This document shows, one piece after another, positions 1 through 8,290 of a DNA stretch of 22,348 nucleotides. Below the pieces are notes generated by a model. The model was not told the DNA's origin. It worked only from the letters and a program-made list of their open reading frames with translations, and searched no databases. The DNA comes from Perkinsus marinus ATCC 50983 (taxonomy: Eukaryota > Perkinsozoa > Perkinsida > Perkinsidae). The position numbers and the translations under genes were made by a program. Location: NCBI RefSeq assembly GCF_000006405.1, contig NW_003201001.1, positions 116,554 to 138,901 on the forward strand, given 5' to 3'. Position 1 is the first letter of the stretch, and the number at the start of each line of letters is the position of its first letter.

Positions 1-38
1 GAGTGCAAAGAAGTGAACAAAACCTCTTTTTTATGAAC

Positions 39-44
39 TTTATT
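39..44 (-). promoter_or_regulatory. Candidate polyadenylation signal AATAAA
   Basis: AATAAA reads on the minus strand 13 bases beyond the TGA at 59-57. It supports a minus-strand gene ending here. A chance match in this AT-rich stretch is possible. Confidence 0.3.
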
Positions 45-56
45 CACAATTTTTCT

Positions 57-318
57 TCAAGAGCGCGGAATTGAAATTTTCACTGATGCAGACTGTCTTC
101 GCTGTGTTAAATGGTACGGTGCATATACAGACGACGGATGACGACACAACATCCCTCCAGAAAGTGGGTCAAACGAAACCAGTATGCCTAAAGGCACTGC
201 CCTATTTGGCCTTACCTCTTCCGAGGTGAAGTCCTCAGCGGACTGTTGTGATTCCGTGGTCAGTTGATGCCCTATTCTTTTCACTTCAAGGCGTGCGCTG
301 ACGGCGAAAATATCTTCC
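57..318 (-). CDS. Last two exons of an unidentified minus-strand gene (partial)
   Basis: I do not recognise the product. An exon reading MKREDIFAVSARLEVKRIGH and onward (318-226; the first codon is GTG, so the true start is upstream) ends in EE followed by a clean gtaagg donor. After a 124-base intron, the acceptor cacag leads in the same phase into a short exon (101-57) that reads RRQSASVKISIPRS and then TGA, with AATAAA just beyond. The upstream frame stops at about 330 next to a possible acceptor (gttatag), so more exons should lie to the right. I could not join any of them convincingly. Coding status rests on the splice signals and the phase match alone. Confidence 0.35.
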
Positions 319-964
319 CGTTTCACTTGTGATGTTCTTCTCTATAACATCAAGTTTCGGAGATGTGAAAGGTTCCTCCGATGGCATCAATAGTTGCCAC
401 TTCCAGCAGTTTACGTACCATTGTTCCGCCCGTCTCTTTGCGGGCTCTGTTTATTTGTTTCACTGGTTAAGGCTGCTGTTGATTAACGGCACTTGTGGCT
501 CGTATAATCTGCCATGTCAAACGTGTATAATCCAGTTTCCACTCAAAAAAAACTTTCAGCAGCTTGAGGAGCGACACTGGAAGATGCCCCTTTAAAACGA
601 GATCGCCGCCACCTAAGCAGTGAGCACTAGAGGGTAAAAATGATCACTGTTCACTGAAGCACCCTTAGATGCTAATCTTCCCCATACGAAGTTTGGCCAG
701 CTGCTCACAGATTCGTCTAAACATTCTATAGGGCAAAGTTGAAACTGTCCAGTGATCCATCACGACCACTCGCGAAGTCCGCGGATACAGTGTCAAGATC
801 GTAAACCTGCAACTGCGTAGAAAATCAATGCAGCCGTACTAGAAGCAAGGTGTGTGGATCTCTTGGAGGCCACTCCCCTGCTCCTGGCACGGAGGGTGCC
901 GTGACTGATGATGAGAACAACGAGACACGAAAAGCCAACGAGATGGATGAGACATATACTATAA
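319..964. other. Gap, possible unplaced exon, no firm gene
   Basis: Between the possible 3' exons on the left and the tRNA there are only short open frames on both strands. A minus-strand frame at about 420-260 (reading SEEPFTSPKLDVIEKNITSE) overlaps the left exon in another phase and could be an alternative exon. Nothing else stands out. Confidence 0.3.
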
Positions 965-1036
965 GGGCGTGTGGTGTAGTGGTATCACGTCTGCTTTGCA
1001 TGCAGAAGGCCCCGGGTTCGAACCCCGGCACGTCCA
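965..1036 (+). tRNA. tRNA-Ala (anticodon TGC)
   Basis: A 72-base cloverleaf can be folded by eye. The acceptor stem is GGGCGTG with CACGTCC (one G-T pair) and the discriminator is A at 1036. The anticodon stem TCTGC/GCAGA encloses the loop TTTGCAT, giving anticodon TGC for alanine. The T arm is CCGGG-TTCGAAC-CCCGG with a standard B box GGTTCGAAC. No intron and no encoded CCA. No run of four T follows directly, so the Pol III stop is not obvious. It stands alone between protein genes on the opposite strand. Confidence 0.93.
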
Positions 1037-2095
1037 GTCTTATAGGCTTAGGAACATCAACTCTAACAGTGTTGTTAGTGAGCGTTACTTACAGTATTGT
1101 TACACTATCCTTCCTCTCACTCAGCGGAAGGCTATTACAGTGTGGATTTGATTGAGCAAGTGATGGTTCCAGGGGTTATGACTCCATGGCGAGCGATGCT
1201 AAGTCATTGTTCGAGTCACTCGCACTGGTTTCCCCCCTCATTCATCGTAATATCTCAATGGAATGATGTATTGCATGCCTTACAGTGATTTTACTTTGCG
1301 CCAACTGGCATCTCCTTCTATATTCCCTCAATCAAACGTCTATTACAGTGTCCACACTGTAATAACTTCTGCTCCACCGTAACTACCCAGGCTTCTGGAT
1401 TCAACCAGTTCACTACCCAGTCTCAGCATTGCATTCAATTCCAGCAAACTTCTACTTAACAACCCATTACGGTCGTCTGTAAAACCCAGCAGGTGCCCGT
1501 TGCCTAACTCCCAGACCATCAACTACTCACAATGCTATCTTCTCAACGGGCCGAGTCATTGCTAGGATTAGTATTATACCACATATATCATCATGAACAT
1601 TACGGTATCATAGCATATTCGAAAATATCATCATTTAAGATTAACTATCGAGTTATCGTATACGGCGACAGTGTCGCATTAACCTTAACTCGAGGACATT
1701 CGAATACTCTGTTTCGGTTGTTCTCCAGTTGTGGCGGATAGAGACGACTTCGTTCGTGAAAATACACGTAATGTCGCGCGGTTCATTGCTTTGGCGAGAA
1801 GGATGTAACTGTACCATATTCTTCTCTCTTTTCCATTCGGTTGAATGGTTGAGGACCGTAAAAAACCTTAACTCTGACTTATATGCGATCCCTACACCTA
1901 TACTTGCGCTGAAGTACTCCCACACGACGACTCCGACGACCTCTACCACGGAAAGTCTCCACACGAACAGACAGTTTATATCGTCTCTAGGCCTTCTTCG
2001 GCCCTACGGCTCTGCGACGCCAAGTTCCGTAGTTGTTGTTCGTTGTTACTGCAGTTCAATCTCATCCAACAACCATTCATACAGAAACGTTGCCA
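1037..2095. other. Intergenic stretch between tRNA-Ala and the aminopeptidase 3' end
   Basis: No family member was recognised. The longest minus-strand frame (1964-1653, 103 codons, no intron) lies downstream of the aminopeptidase stop. It has unremarkable composition and no motif I can name, so it is more likely 3'-flanking sequence than a gene. The stretch also holds a 22-base inverted repeat at 1342-1363 and a partial copy of its arm at about 1131. Confidence 0.4.
1342..1363. repeat. Perfect 10-bp inverted repeat with a 2-base centre
   Basis: ATTACAGTGT, two bases, then ACACTGTAAT. The first arm with its flank (ctattacagtgt) also occurs at about 1131-1142, so it may be the end of a small dispersed element. 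No function can be assigned. Confidence 0.6.
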
Positions 2096-4093
2096 TTACT
2101 CATCGAAAACACCAAGCATATCAGCAACAAGGGCCACGCCATACCCACTAGCGCGACCCTCTTTCCACGTAACAGGGAATGCCATATCGATATGCAAAAA
2201 CGACGGCACGCTTCTTCCCTCGCAAGCCGCTCTAAGGTTCTCATACACAAACCAACCCGCTGCTGACACCGGCGCGTCCGTCCTCGTTTTCACCTGAGAG
2301 CAAAAAATTCTCTTCCGAGAATTTTCCAAATCCCATCCTACTGAGTTCGTGAGATCAGCAACTTCGCTTTTGAATTGATCTTTGTGTAGTTCCGGACAGA
2401 AAATGAGCGGATGAACTAAATCTCCCGTCCTCCTCCCCGAAACCACCGCCCTCTTTTCCAACTCCTCATCGTTGGAGGCAATCGCCGCATGCAGATGGCC
2501 CGTAGCATACCCCGACGCGCCCGTGAGAGTTGCCATATCAATAACAACCTCTGGATTCAAATGCCTAGCAGCATAGGCTACCCCATCAGCGAGTAGGAGC
2601 CTTCCTTCAGCATCAGTGTTGTTGATCTCCACGCTGAGACCAGAATACATCGAAATGACGTCATCAACTCTATAGGAAAAAGGCCCGACGGCATTCTCAG
2701 CGAGGCACTCGACGAGATGCAAAGGCTTGCCGTTATTTCCATTACATTCAACCGCAGAAATGAACGCTCCCAGTAAACCAGCAGCACCTAAACAGTCAAG
2801 TAGGGAGAGCAGCAGACCACCACACTAACGACCCAGGTTCAAACCCCATTACCTCCCATATCCGTTTTCATTCCCCGCATATTCTCAGAGCTCTTCAGTG
2901 AAAGTCCGCCCGAATCAAAGGTCACTCCCTTCCCCACCAACACCGTACTCGAGTCACCTTCTTTCGCTCCCTCGGGATACCACGAAAGTCTCAACAGCAC
3001 CGGCGGGCTCTCCGCAGACCCCTTTCCCACGTTCCAAATTCCCCCAAATTTTTTCTCGCCAAGTTGCTTGCCCTCGATCATTTCACATCTAACATCGTGC
3101 CCAGACCTCTTCAGCTCACACGCTATCTTCTCACACACCGATGCAAACGAAATTGGATTTACACAGTTCGGAGGCAAATCCACCAAAGCGGCCGCACTCC
3201 TAATATTCTCCCCCACAACTGCAATTTTTTCCCTCATCCCAGTGGGAATTTCACCACACATTTTACTCCACAACGTTGTACTGATCTTCCCACTCGTCCC
3301 CCCATACAAAGGAGCCGCTCGCGCTACTGCCAGGCCACACGCGATCAAATCCTCCTCTTTTTCAGCGACCGCAAATACCCTTGTCGTTCCCCCACCGCAC
3401 ATACTACCATTCTCGCCCAACATTTTCGTCACTTTATCCGCTCTCGCCGAGTTCGTAAACCTCGAAAATTCCTCGGGAACTTTCAGCACTACAACTTTAG
3501 TAAATTCTCCATCACCACTACGGGGCTCCAGTGACACCGTACTCGTCAGAGGAGTGCCTTTCCCCCTATCCTGAGCCGCAATAAACCTCTCGAGATGAGA
3601 TTTCACCATAGTAGGGGCGACCGGCAAGAACCCCTTCAAAGCGCCCATTTGGCCCACCACACATGCCGTGTCAACCTCCCCAGAAGTGTCACCACCAAAC
3701 TCAATTTTCTTGCGACTACCAAACACAACGTCGTTAATTTTCGCGATTTCTCGCGAGTAGTCCACAGACCCTCGAAACTTTGCTCCTTCGTTAATCTACA
3801 TCAACAAAAAAATATAATTTTTTTTCTTTCCCGGAGACCAGTGCTGCAAAATTATATGTTCGTTCTTCTAATAAGGGTAGAAATGTGCAGAAAACTTTGC
3901 AATTTTCCCAAAATTTCCTCACATTTTCCATTTTGTCACCAAAACACGTACATGACCATACTGCCTGAACTATACGAAATTCACCAATATTTTATTTCCC
4001 CCCCCCCAAAACTGCACGAATAGCCGCTATCAAAACCTCCTCAAAACCCCCACCCTTCCTCAATACTACCGCGACTGCCGCCAGAGACGCCAT
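2096..4093 (-). CDS. M17 leucyl aminopeptidase, NPEPL1-like
   Basis: A zinc-dependent M17 aminopeptidase, which removes N-terminal residues from peptides, normally in the cytosol as a hexamer. Exons: 4093-4013, 3795-2853, 2787-2342, 2293-2096, giving 1668 nt or 555 residues (human NPEPL1 is of similar size). The C-terminal catalytic half is clear. VGKGVTFDSGGLSLK carries the lysine and aspartate metal ligands and the catalytic lysine. MKTDMGG carries another aspartate. NNTDAEGRLLLADG carries the Asp and Glu ligands and the catalytic arginine. DMATLTGA and SGYGVAL are also typical of NPEPL1. Phases agree at all junctions. The first exon (MASLAAVAVVLRKGGG and on) is the least certain because its donor is the weak gttttg. 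The 217-bp first intron holds a family B repeat. Intron 2 is 65 bp. Intron 3 is 48 bp, stop-free and a multiple of three. Confidence 0.9.
2294..2341 (-). other. 48-bp intron 3 of the aminopeptidase gene, frame-preserving
   Basis: The gtagga donor follows the codon TCA, and the acceptor is gctctcag. Removing these 48 bases restores the family pattern (LTNS then VKTRTDAPVSAAG). Leaving them in adds 16 codons without a stop, so a naive ORF call reads through. Lack of those residues in NPEPL1 relatives argues for splicing. Confidence 0.75.
3848..3975 (-). repeat. Family B repeat, inside aminopeptidase intron 1
   Basis: Shows the family words GGGTAGAAATGTGCAGAAA, CCCAAAATTTCCTCACATTT and GTCACCAAAACACGTACATGA in the family order. 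The CTCAGCTGAGCTCAG core is missing, so this copy is truncated at that side. Confidence 0.55.
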
Positions 4094-4490
4094 CGTGCGT
4101 TGAAGTAGAAGAACTGGAGATCTCCGCAACACCGCGATGCTCATTTAAACACAAGAGTGAAACGATCAAACTTTTAATACCGTAAATCCGTCACATCCTA
4201 AGAAAGAGTACGCCGACCAAAATTCATCCAACTACGTCGTTCACATTGTAGACAACAACTCCATTTCTGGTAACACAATGTGCGGACTGCCTGTTCCGCA
4301 TGATTTTCCGAAGGGGACAGTTCCAAGCTCAACAACGGTAATTGGAATCTATCTATATAGTTGAACTGCGTAACAGTATTTCGAATGCCGGTGCTTCAAA
4401 GAGCCTATGTTATATGTAAATAATAGAGCTACACTATGAATACTAACATACGTAAAACATAATATTTTATCAATCCACTAGTTATATTTT
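4094..4490. other. Gap upstream of the aminopeptidase start
   Basis: Should contain the aminopeptidase promoter or 5' end (minus strand). An AG (ctccag) lies 20 bases before the ATG. No TATA-like box or other motif can be singled out, and no ORF is of interest. Confidence 0.35.
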
Positions 4491-4617
4491 TGGAGTTTCA
4501 CCTTAGTGACATGGTAAACACTAGTGAGAACACATTTTACGACTACTACAAGCCGCAAATATCGCGTTTTTCACCGAGTTTTACGCCACTTCACGTAAAA
4601 CGGGTGATTTAACTCCA
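4491..4617 (+). mobile_element. Family A MITE-like element, full length
   Basis: Begins TGGAGTTTCACC and ends GGGTGATTTAACTCCA. The interior has the family words CACTAGTGAGAA, TTTCACGACTACT, CGCGTTTTTCACCGAGTTTT and CACGTAAAACGGG. No coding capacity, so it would need an enzyme from elsewhere. Confidence 0.8.
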
Positions 4618-5030
4618 TTATACTGTTTCTAGCTAACAACAACATGCCCTTTCCCTACACTTATAATCATAAGTTGACAACACGCAGCACACAATGCCTT
4701 CTACATACGACAACAACGCTTCACACGCGACAAAGTGCATACCAGTTTCAAGTGAATTCATCAATATTATAATATTCAACTCTCACACAGAATTCTCCCA
4801 AGTTCCTCAGAATTCAACCATGTACATATTTCCCCAAACTACCACGAGAATCCAAACATCATATCCCGATTGTATGCACTAAACTCAAAATCACAACTCC
4901 TCAACTACATATTCATCACAACTGTCATCATGCCACATTCAATGTCCACCCCCAGCAGCAACAGTATTTCCCTCGTCTTCCCCCCAACTCCACGGTTTTC
5001 CCGTACCTATCCGAAAACCCTTTTTCTAAA
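4618..5030. other. Gap between repeats
   Basis: AT-rich with short plus-strand frames lacking family features. At about 4790-4880 a few words recall family B (CCTCAGAATTCAAC, TTTCCCCAAACT), perhaps a decayed copy. No gene supported. Confidence 0.3.
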
Positions 5031-5129
5031 TATTAAACATTGGGTTTTCATACTCTGTGAAAAAAAACCCGATATTCGTGAAATATGGGTTTCTTTACTG
5101 TTTTGTCATATCACTAGGGTGAAACTCCA
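5031..5129 (-). mobile_element. Family A element, decayed
   Basis: Ends TCATATCACTAGGGTGAAAC then TCCA, the reverse of the family left end, with CTCTGTGAAAAAA and CGATATTCG inside. The opposite end is not recognisable. Confidence 0.55.
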
Positions 5130-5172
5130 TTATCATACATAAATATATAGTAACAATCATCTTGATATACAT

Positions 5173-5303
5173 TAGACTTTCACCCTAGTGATATGAAAAA
5201 CACTAGTGAAAAATATATTTCACGACCACTGCATATCACCGCGAATATCGCCTTCGTCACAGAGTATCACGCCACTCCACGTAAAACGGGTGATTAAACT
5301 CCA
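5173..5303 (+). mobile_element. Family A element abutting the DYNLRB last exon
   Basis: Runs from GACTTTCACCCTAGTGATAT to GGGTGATTAAACTCCA. Its right end touches the stop codon (5306-5304) of the read-through DYNLRB reading frame. It lies 44 bp from the decayed copy at 5031-5129, in the opposite direction. Confidence 0.8.
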
Positions 5304-5321
5304 TTATAAATATGATTTCCC

Positions 5322-5356
<35 letters not shown>

Positions 5357-6984
5357 CCCCGACTTCCCCAATACTACAGTTTTGAATCACCACCAGAATA
5401 TACTCCGTATTAGCAACAGCGATAATCTCCGTCCCCTCCTTAGTCCTCATCCTGAAGTTAGTCAACTCCGAGTCGTTGCCACCTCCCACATAAGCAATGG
5501 CCGCCATCTGAGGGGAAAATTCCAATTTTTCCCCTCGGAAAAATCCAGAAATTTAATTTTTCACCGAGAAAACTCCAACAAAATTCAGAGAAAATCATAA
5601 GCTATGTTGAAGTTAAATGTTATATGCATAACCGTTGTAAATAACAAGGAGCGATAAATTCACTCCGCAGAAAACCGCGCGATTTTTTCCCGCCAAAGTC
5701 GCCAACAGATGCATCGATGGTCTCCCAACCTCATATGTATATAATTTCATTCATACAAAAATCGCAAAAAAATATCAACATATTACCATTAAAAAGGAAT
5801 AATGAAAAATCATAAGAGTAAAAATCATTCTTACACATACCACTCCACGTTCACAAACCCAGCTAGAAGTATTCATAAAATTCACCACCGATTCTTTTCA
5901 CTCGACAAATACCAACATCGAAGTTATTTTCGCATATATACAATTCTCGAATGAAAATCTCAACAAGGCCATAACCAAAACTGTTATCGCGCTTAGAATT
6001 CTACCGATAAAAAACCCGTTGAAAAAAAAACTATCATTGCATCTACAATTTATTTTAAGAATACACTCTTCCTCACTTACCCCAGCTGCCCTAGGAGGCC
6101 CCGACTGTAGCAAATCTCGCATGCAATCTTTCGCCTTTATATAGAACTCAGAAATCAGCTGCGCATACATCACCGCTTTCTCATAGGGCATTCCTGAATC
6201 AATGTCGGAATATATATACCTTCGTTTCTTCAGCTGAGCTCAGGGGTTTCATCACTGTATTATGAAAATTTACACGCAATTTAGAGTAGAAGTGTCGACA
6301 TGTAAATGTGGAAAAAATGTAAGTTATTCTCCGAAATCAATCAGAATCGACCCGAAACTATATCGCAAAAACGAAATCAATATTGCTATGAACATGTGAT
6401 GTGATAAAAGTAGCCGCTTAAACTGTGATAGCGACAACTTGTTCACTATCATTAATCCCGGAATACTCACAATAAATGGCATTTCAAACTTATCGAAAAA
6501 TAACAATAACTCTCCCAGAATCTCCATTAGTAATTATGTCATAATAAAGTATATACTAATCTAGGACTCACCCGTTTTACGCGTAATACTCTGCGAAAAA
6601 CGCGATATTTGCGGTATGCAGCAGTCGCAAAATCTGTTTTTCACCAATGTTCTCCATATCACTAGGGTGAAACTCCATCATTACGATAACATGAAAAGAA
6701 CATAAAATATACAAATAACTCCTCAAAACTTTCATACCGAATCTGACTGGAAGTCTTCAAAATTCAATATAATCTCACCCACCGCACACCAGAACAGTGA
6801 AAATTACGAAATCAGTCCCACCCAAATTTCCTCCGTGAAGTCACCGCGTACATTTTTCAACACCCCTTCCCCCTCTACTACGCTCATGTTGCTTAACCGG
6901 AATCCCGTCCGAATTGAGCACTACATAGCCGATAACTGTAGGGTCATCAGCAATCTGGTGGATGAGAGTGTCAACGTCAGACAT
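5304..6984 (-). CDS. DYNLRB: Dynein light chain, roadblock/LC7 type
   Basis: A roadblock-type light chain of cytoplasmic or axonemal dynein. It dimerises and binds the dynein intermediate chain. Exons: 6984-6882, 6193-6081, 5507-5304, 139 codons with phases agreeing. It starts MSDVDTLIHQIADDPTVIGY with VVLNSDGIPV, then EKAVMYAQLISEFYIKAKDC, then NDSELTNFRMRTKEGTEIIA and YILVVIQN. This is the family order: helix, strand with GIP, helix, then LRIR and VIQN. The family is near 96 residues. Here about 19 extra residues (QSGPPRAAG, MAAIAYVGGG) sit at the exon 2/3 junction, and a tail of 24 follows VIQN, including 12 valines from a CAA/GTT microsatellite. A gtagta directly after VIQN and one base (5378-5377) may instead be a donor to an unseen final exon. 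Confidence 0.88.
5321..5356. repeat. (CAA)12 microsatellite, read as poly-valine on the minus strand
   Basis: Twelve perfect CAA units. In the frame of DYNLRB exon 3 they read GTT, encoding twelve valines, unless the exon ends just upstream at the gtagta site. Confidence 0.95.
6222..6310 (-). repeat. Family B repeat, partial, in DYNLRB intron 1
   Basis: TTCAGCTGAGCTCAGGGGTT followed by AGAGTAGAAGTGT, in the reverse family order. Lies just before the exon 2 acceptor of DYNLRB. Confidence 0.6.
6563..6677 (-). mobile_element. Family A element in DYNLRB intron 1
   Basis: Starts ACTCACCCGTTTTACGCG and ends CATATCACTAGGGTGAAACT then CCA, with CGCGATATTTGCGG inside. The terminal TGGAGT at the left is damaged (ctaggact). 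Confidence 0.75.
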
Positions 6985-7052
6985 GATGAAAAAACTTCCA
7001 ACTGCAATTTTCCCATACCCCTACTCAGTGTGAGAGAAATATATGATCGCTT

Positions 7053-7185
7053 TGCTCAGCCGAGCTCAGGAGTTTACATGTGAATTCAAGTCCGATATTC
7101 AGAAACCAATCCGAATTCCACAAAATTTCCTCAGGAGTTTCATATTGACACCGACACATAAAGTTGACCATGTGCACAATTCTCC
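7053..7185 (-). repeat. Family B repeat, upstream of DYNLRB
   Basis: CTCAGCCGAGCTCAGGAGTT at one end and CATATTGACACCGACACATA with AAGTTGACCATG at the other. It lies about 70 bp upstream of the DYNLRB ATG, where promoter sequence would be expected. Confidence 0.6.
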
Positions 7186-7637
7186 CGTCATTCACCGCTA
7201 TTATAACATCAACAATCAAAACTCAGTCCACTACAACGACTATTCGACGCTAAAAAGGTTGACAACATTTACATAATTACAAAATTACAAGTGAATAAAT
7301 ATTATAAACTTCTCCACAAATATTCCCCACTTTAAATGTGAGAAAAATGCCACTAGAAAAGACCGAAAATTCTACCCGAGAAAACCAAAACCTCTTCAAC
7401 AACTCCTACTACATAACCGCGATTGCGAATCTCCTGCCAAAAACCATTACAACGCCCAAAAGCACTCGGCAAAACATATTTCCGAAACTGTCAAGTAAAT
7501 GAGTAATTACCACCAGTGTGAAAGTCCGAATTCTCCACAAGTGATCGTTCTTCGAGAAAATCAATTTCCCCCATCCAGGAGAAACCACCATAAATCACTA
7601 TTGACAAAGTAGCTATAACTCCATTGTAAAAATACAT
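7186..7637. other. Gap between repeats, no gene
   Basis: AT-rich, with short frames only. Nothing recognisable apart from a stray TAACTCCATTG at 7616-7626 that matches a family A end. Confidence 0.35.
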
Positions 7638-7754
7638 TGGAGTTTCACCCGTTTCGCGTGAAGTGGCGTATTATTCGGTGAAAAACGCGATATTCGCGGT
7701 GATATGCAGTAGTCGTGAAATGTGTTTTTGTCATATCACGGTCGTGAAACTCCA
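7638..7754 (-). mobile_element. Family A element, well preserved
   Basis: TGGAGTTTCACCCGTTTCGC to CACGGTCGTGAAACTCCA. Both ends begin TGGAGTTTCAC, so the terminal inverted repeat is clearer here than in most copies. Interior words CGCGATATTCGCGG and GCAGTAGTCGTGAAA are intact. Confidence 0.8.
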
Positions 7755-7756
7755 TC

Positions 7757-7960
7757 ATTCTACCACGAAATCACCCGCCTTCCGAACACAACGCTCTCAA
7801 GCAGAGAAATGCTAATGTACCATATTTCCCCCATAATTCGCGTCAACTTCCATGCACATCCCTCCCTTCCTAATTATAACCTCCTCCTCCTCCTCCTCTT
7901 TTTCCTCCTCTCCAAACGTGTCAATTCTCTACGCCATTTTAACACCAAAAACTTCAACAC
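7757..7960 (-). repeat. Left copy of a segmental duplication covering a gene 3' end
   Basis: Matches 8095-8290 almost base for base in blocks: ACCACGAAATCACCCGCCTT, AGAAATGCTAATGTACC, CATAATTCGCGTCAACTTCC, then ATGCACATCCCTCCC and CTAATTATAACCTCC. The right copy carries the last exon and 3' flank of the minus-strand gene ending at 8220. Confidence 0.8.
7874..7960 (-). other. Duplicated last exon of the unknown gene (relic or alternative exon)
   Basis: Behind a plausible acceptor (aaaggtag) the frame reads VLKFLVLKWRRELTRLERRK followed by KRRRRRRL and TAA. The functional-looking copy at 8220 reads TLVKCCREFIRLESRKRKRR followed by RL and TAA, so the frame, stop and basic tail are all conserved. 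The conserved reading frame argues that this was, or still is, used as an alternative 3' exon. The upstream part of the exon (the acidic GSLGDDED segment) is not duplicated. GAG and AGG expansions have lengthened the arginine run. Confidence 0.45.
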
Positions 7961-8094
7961 CTACCTTTGAAACAGTAACAATGCGTTTAGCTCTGCAACA
8001 AAATCGTGGGAAAAATAAATTAAAACACTAAAAAAACAAAAAATCACCTGCAACAAAAATTAGTAAAAATACTTCAAAATCTACTACCCTAAAA

Positions 8095-8290
8095 ACACAT
8101 TTCTACCACAAAATCACCCGCCTTCCCAACACAACAACACCGCTTATAGAAATGCTAATGTACCGTTTTTTCTTTCATAATTCGCGTCAACTTCCATGCA
8201 CATCCCTCCCCCTTCCTAATTATAACCTCCTCCTTTTCCTCTTCCTGCTCTCCAGTCTTATAAATTCTCTGCAGCATTTCACCAGCGTTG
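8095..8290 (-). repeat. Right copy of the segmental duplication
   Basis: Partner of 7757-7960, about 335 bp away in the same direction. Holds the stop codon at 8222-8220 and about 120 bp of 3' flank. The block between the copies (7961-8094) is unique and A-rich. Confidence 0.8.

Noticed and set aside
1653-1964. A 103-codon minus-strand frame downstream of the aminopeptidase.
   Set aside because: No motif, no splice-consistent neighbour and no family resemblance. Probably 3'-flanking sequence by chance open.
2788-2852. A GGTTCAAACCCC word on the plus strand of aminopeptidase intron 2, like a tRNA B box, with GTAGGGAGAGC upstream like an A box.
   Set aside because: No acceptor stem, and the T stem does not pair beyond two bases. 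The 65 bp are fully explained as an intron.
3068-3574. Plus-strand frames of 156 and 168 codons.
   Set aside because: They are the complement of the large aminopeptidase exon, whose identity is certain from active-site motifs.
7880-7905. Pyrimidine-rich CTC repeats as a possible regulatory tract.
   Set aside because: In the minus frame they are the AGG arginine codons of the duplicated last exon, and their likely origin is slippage there.
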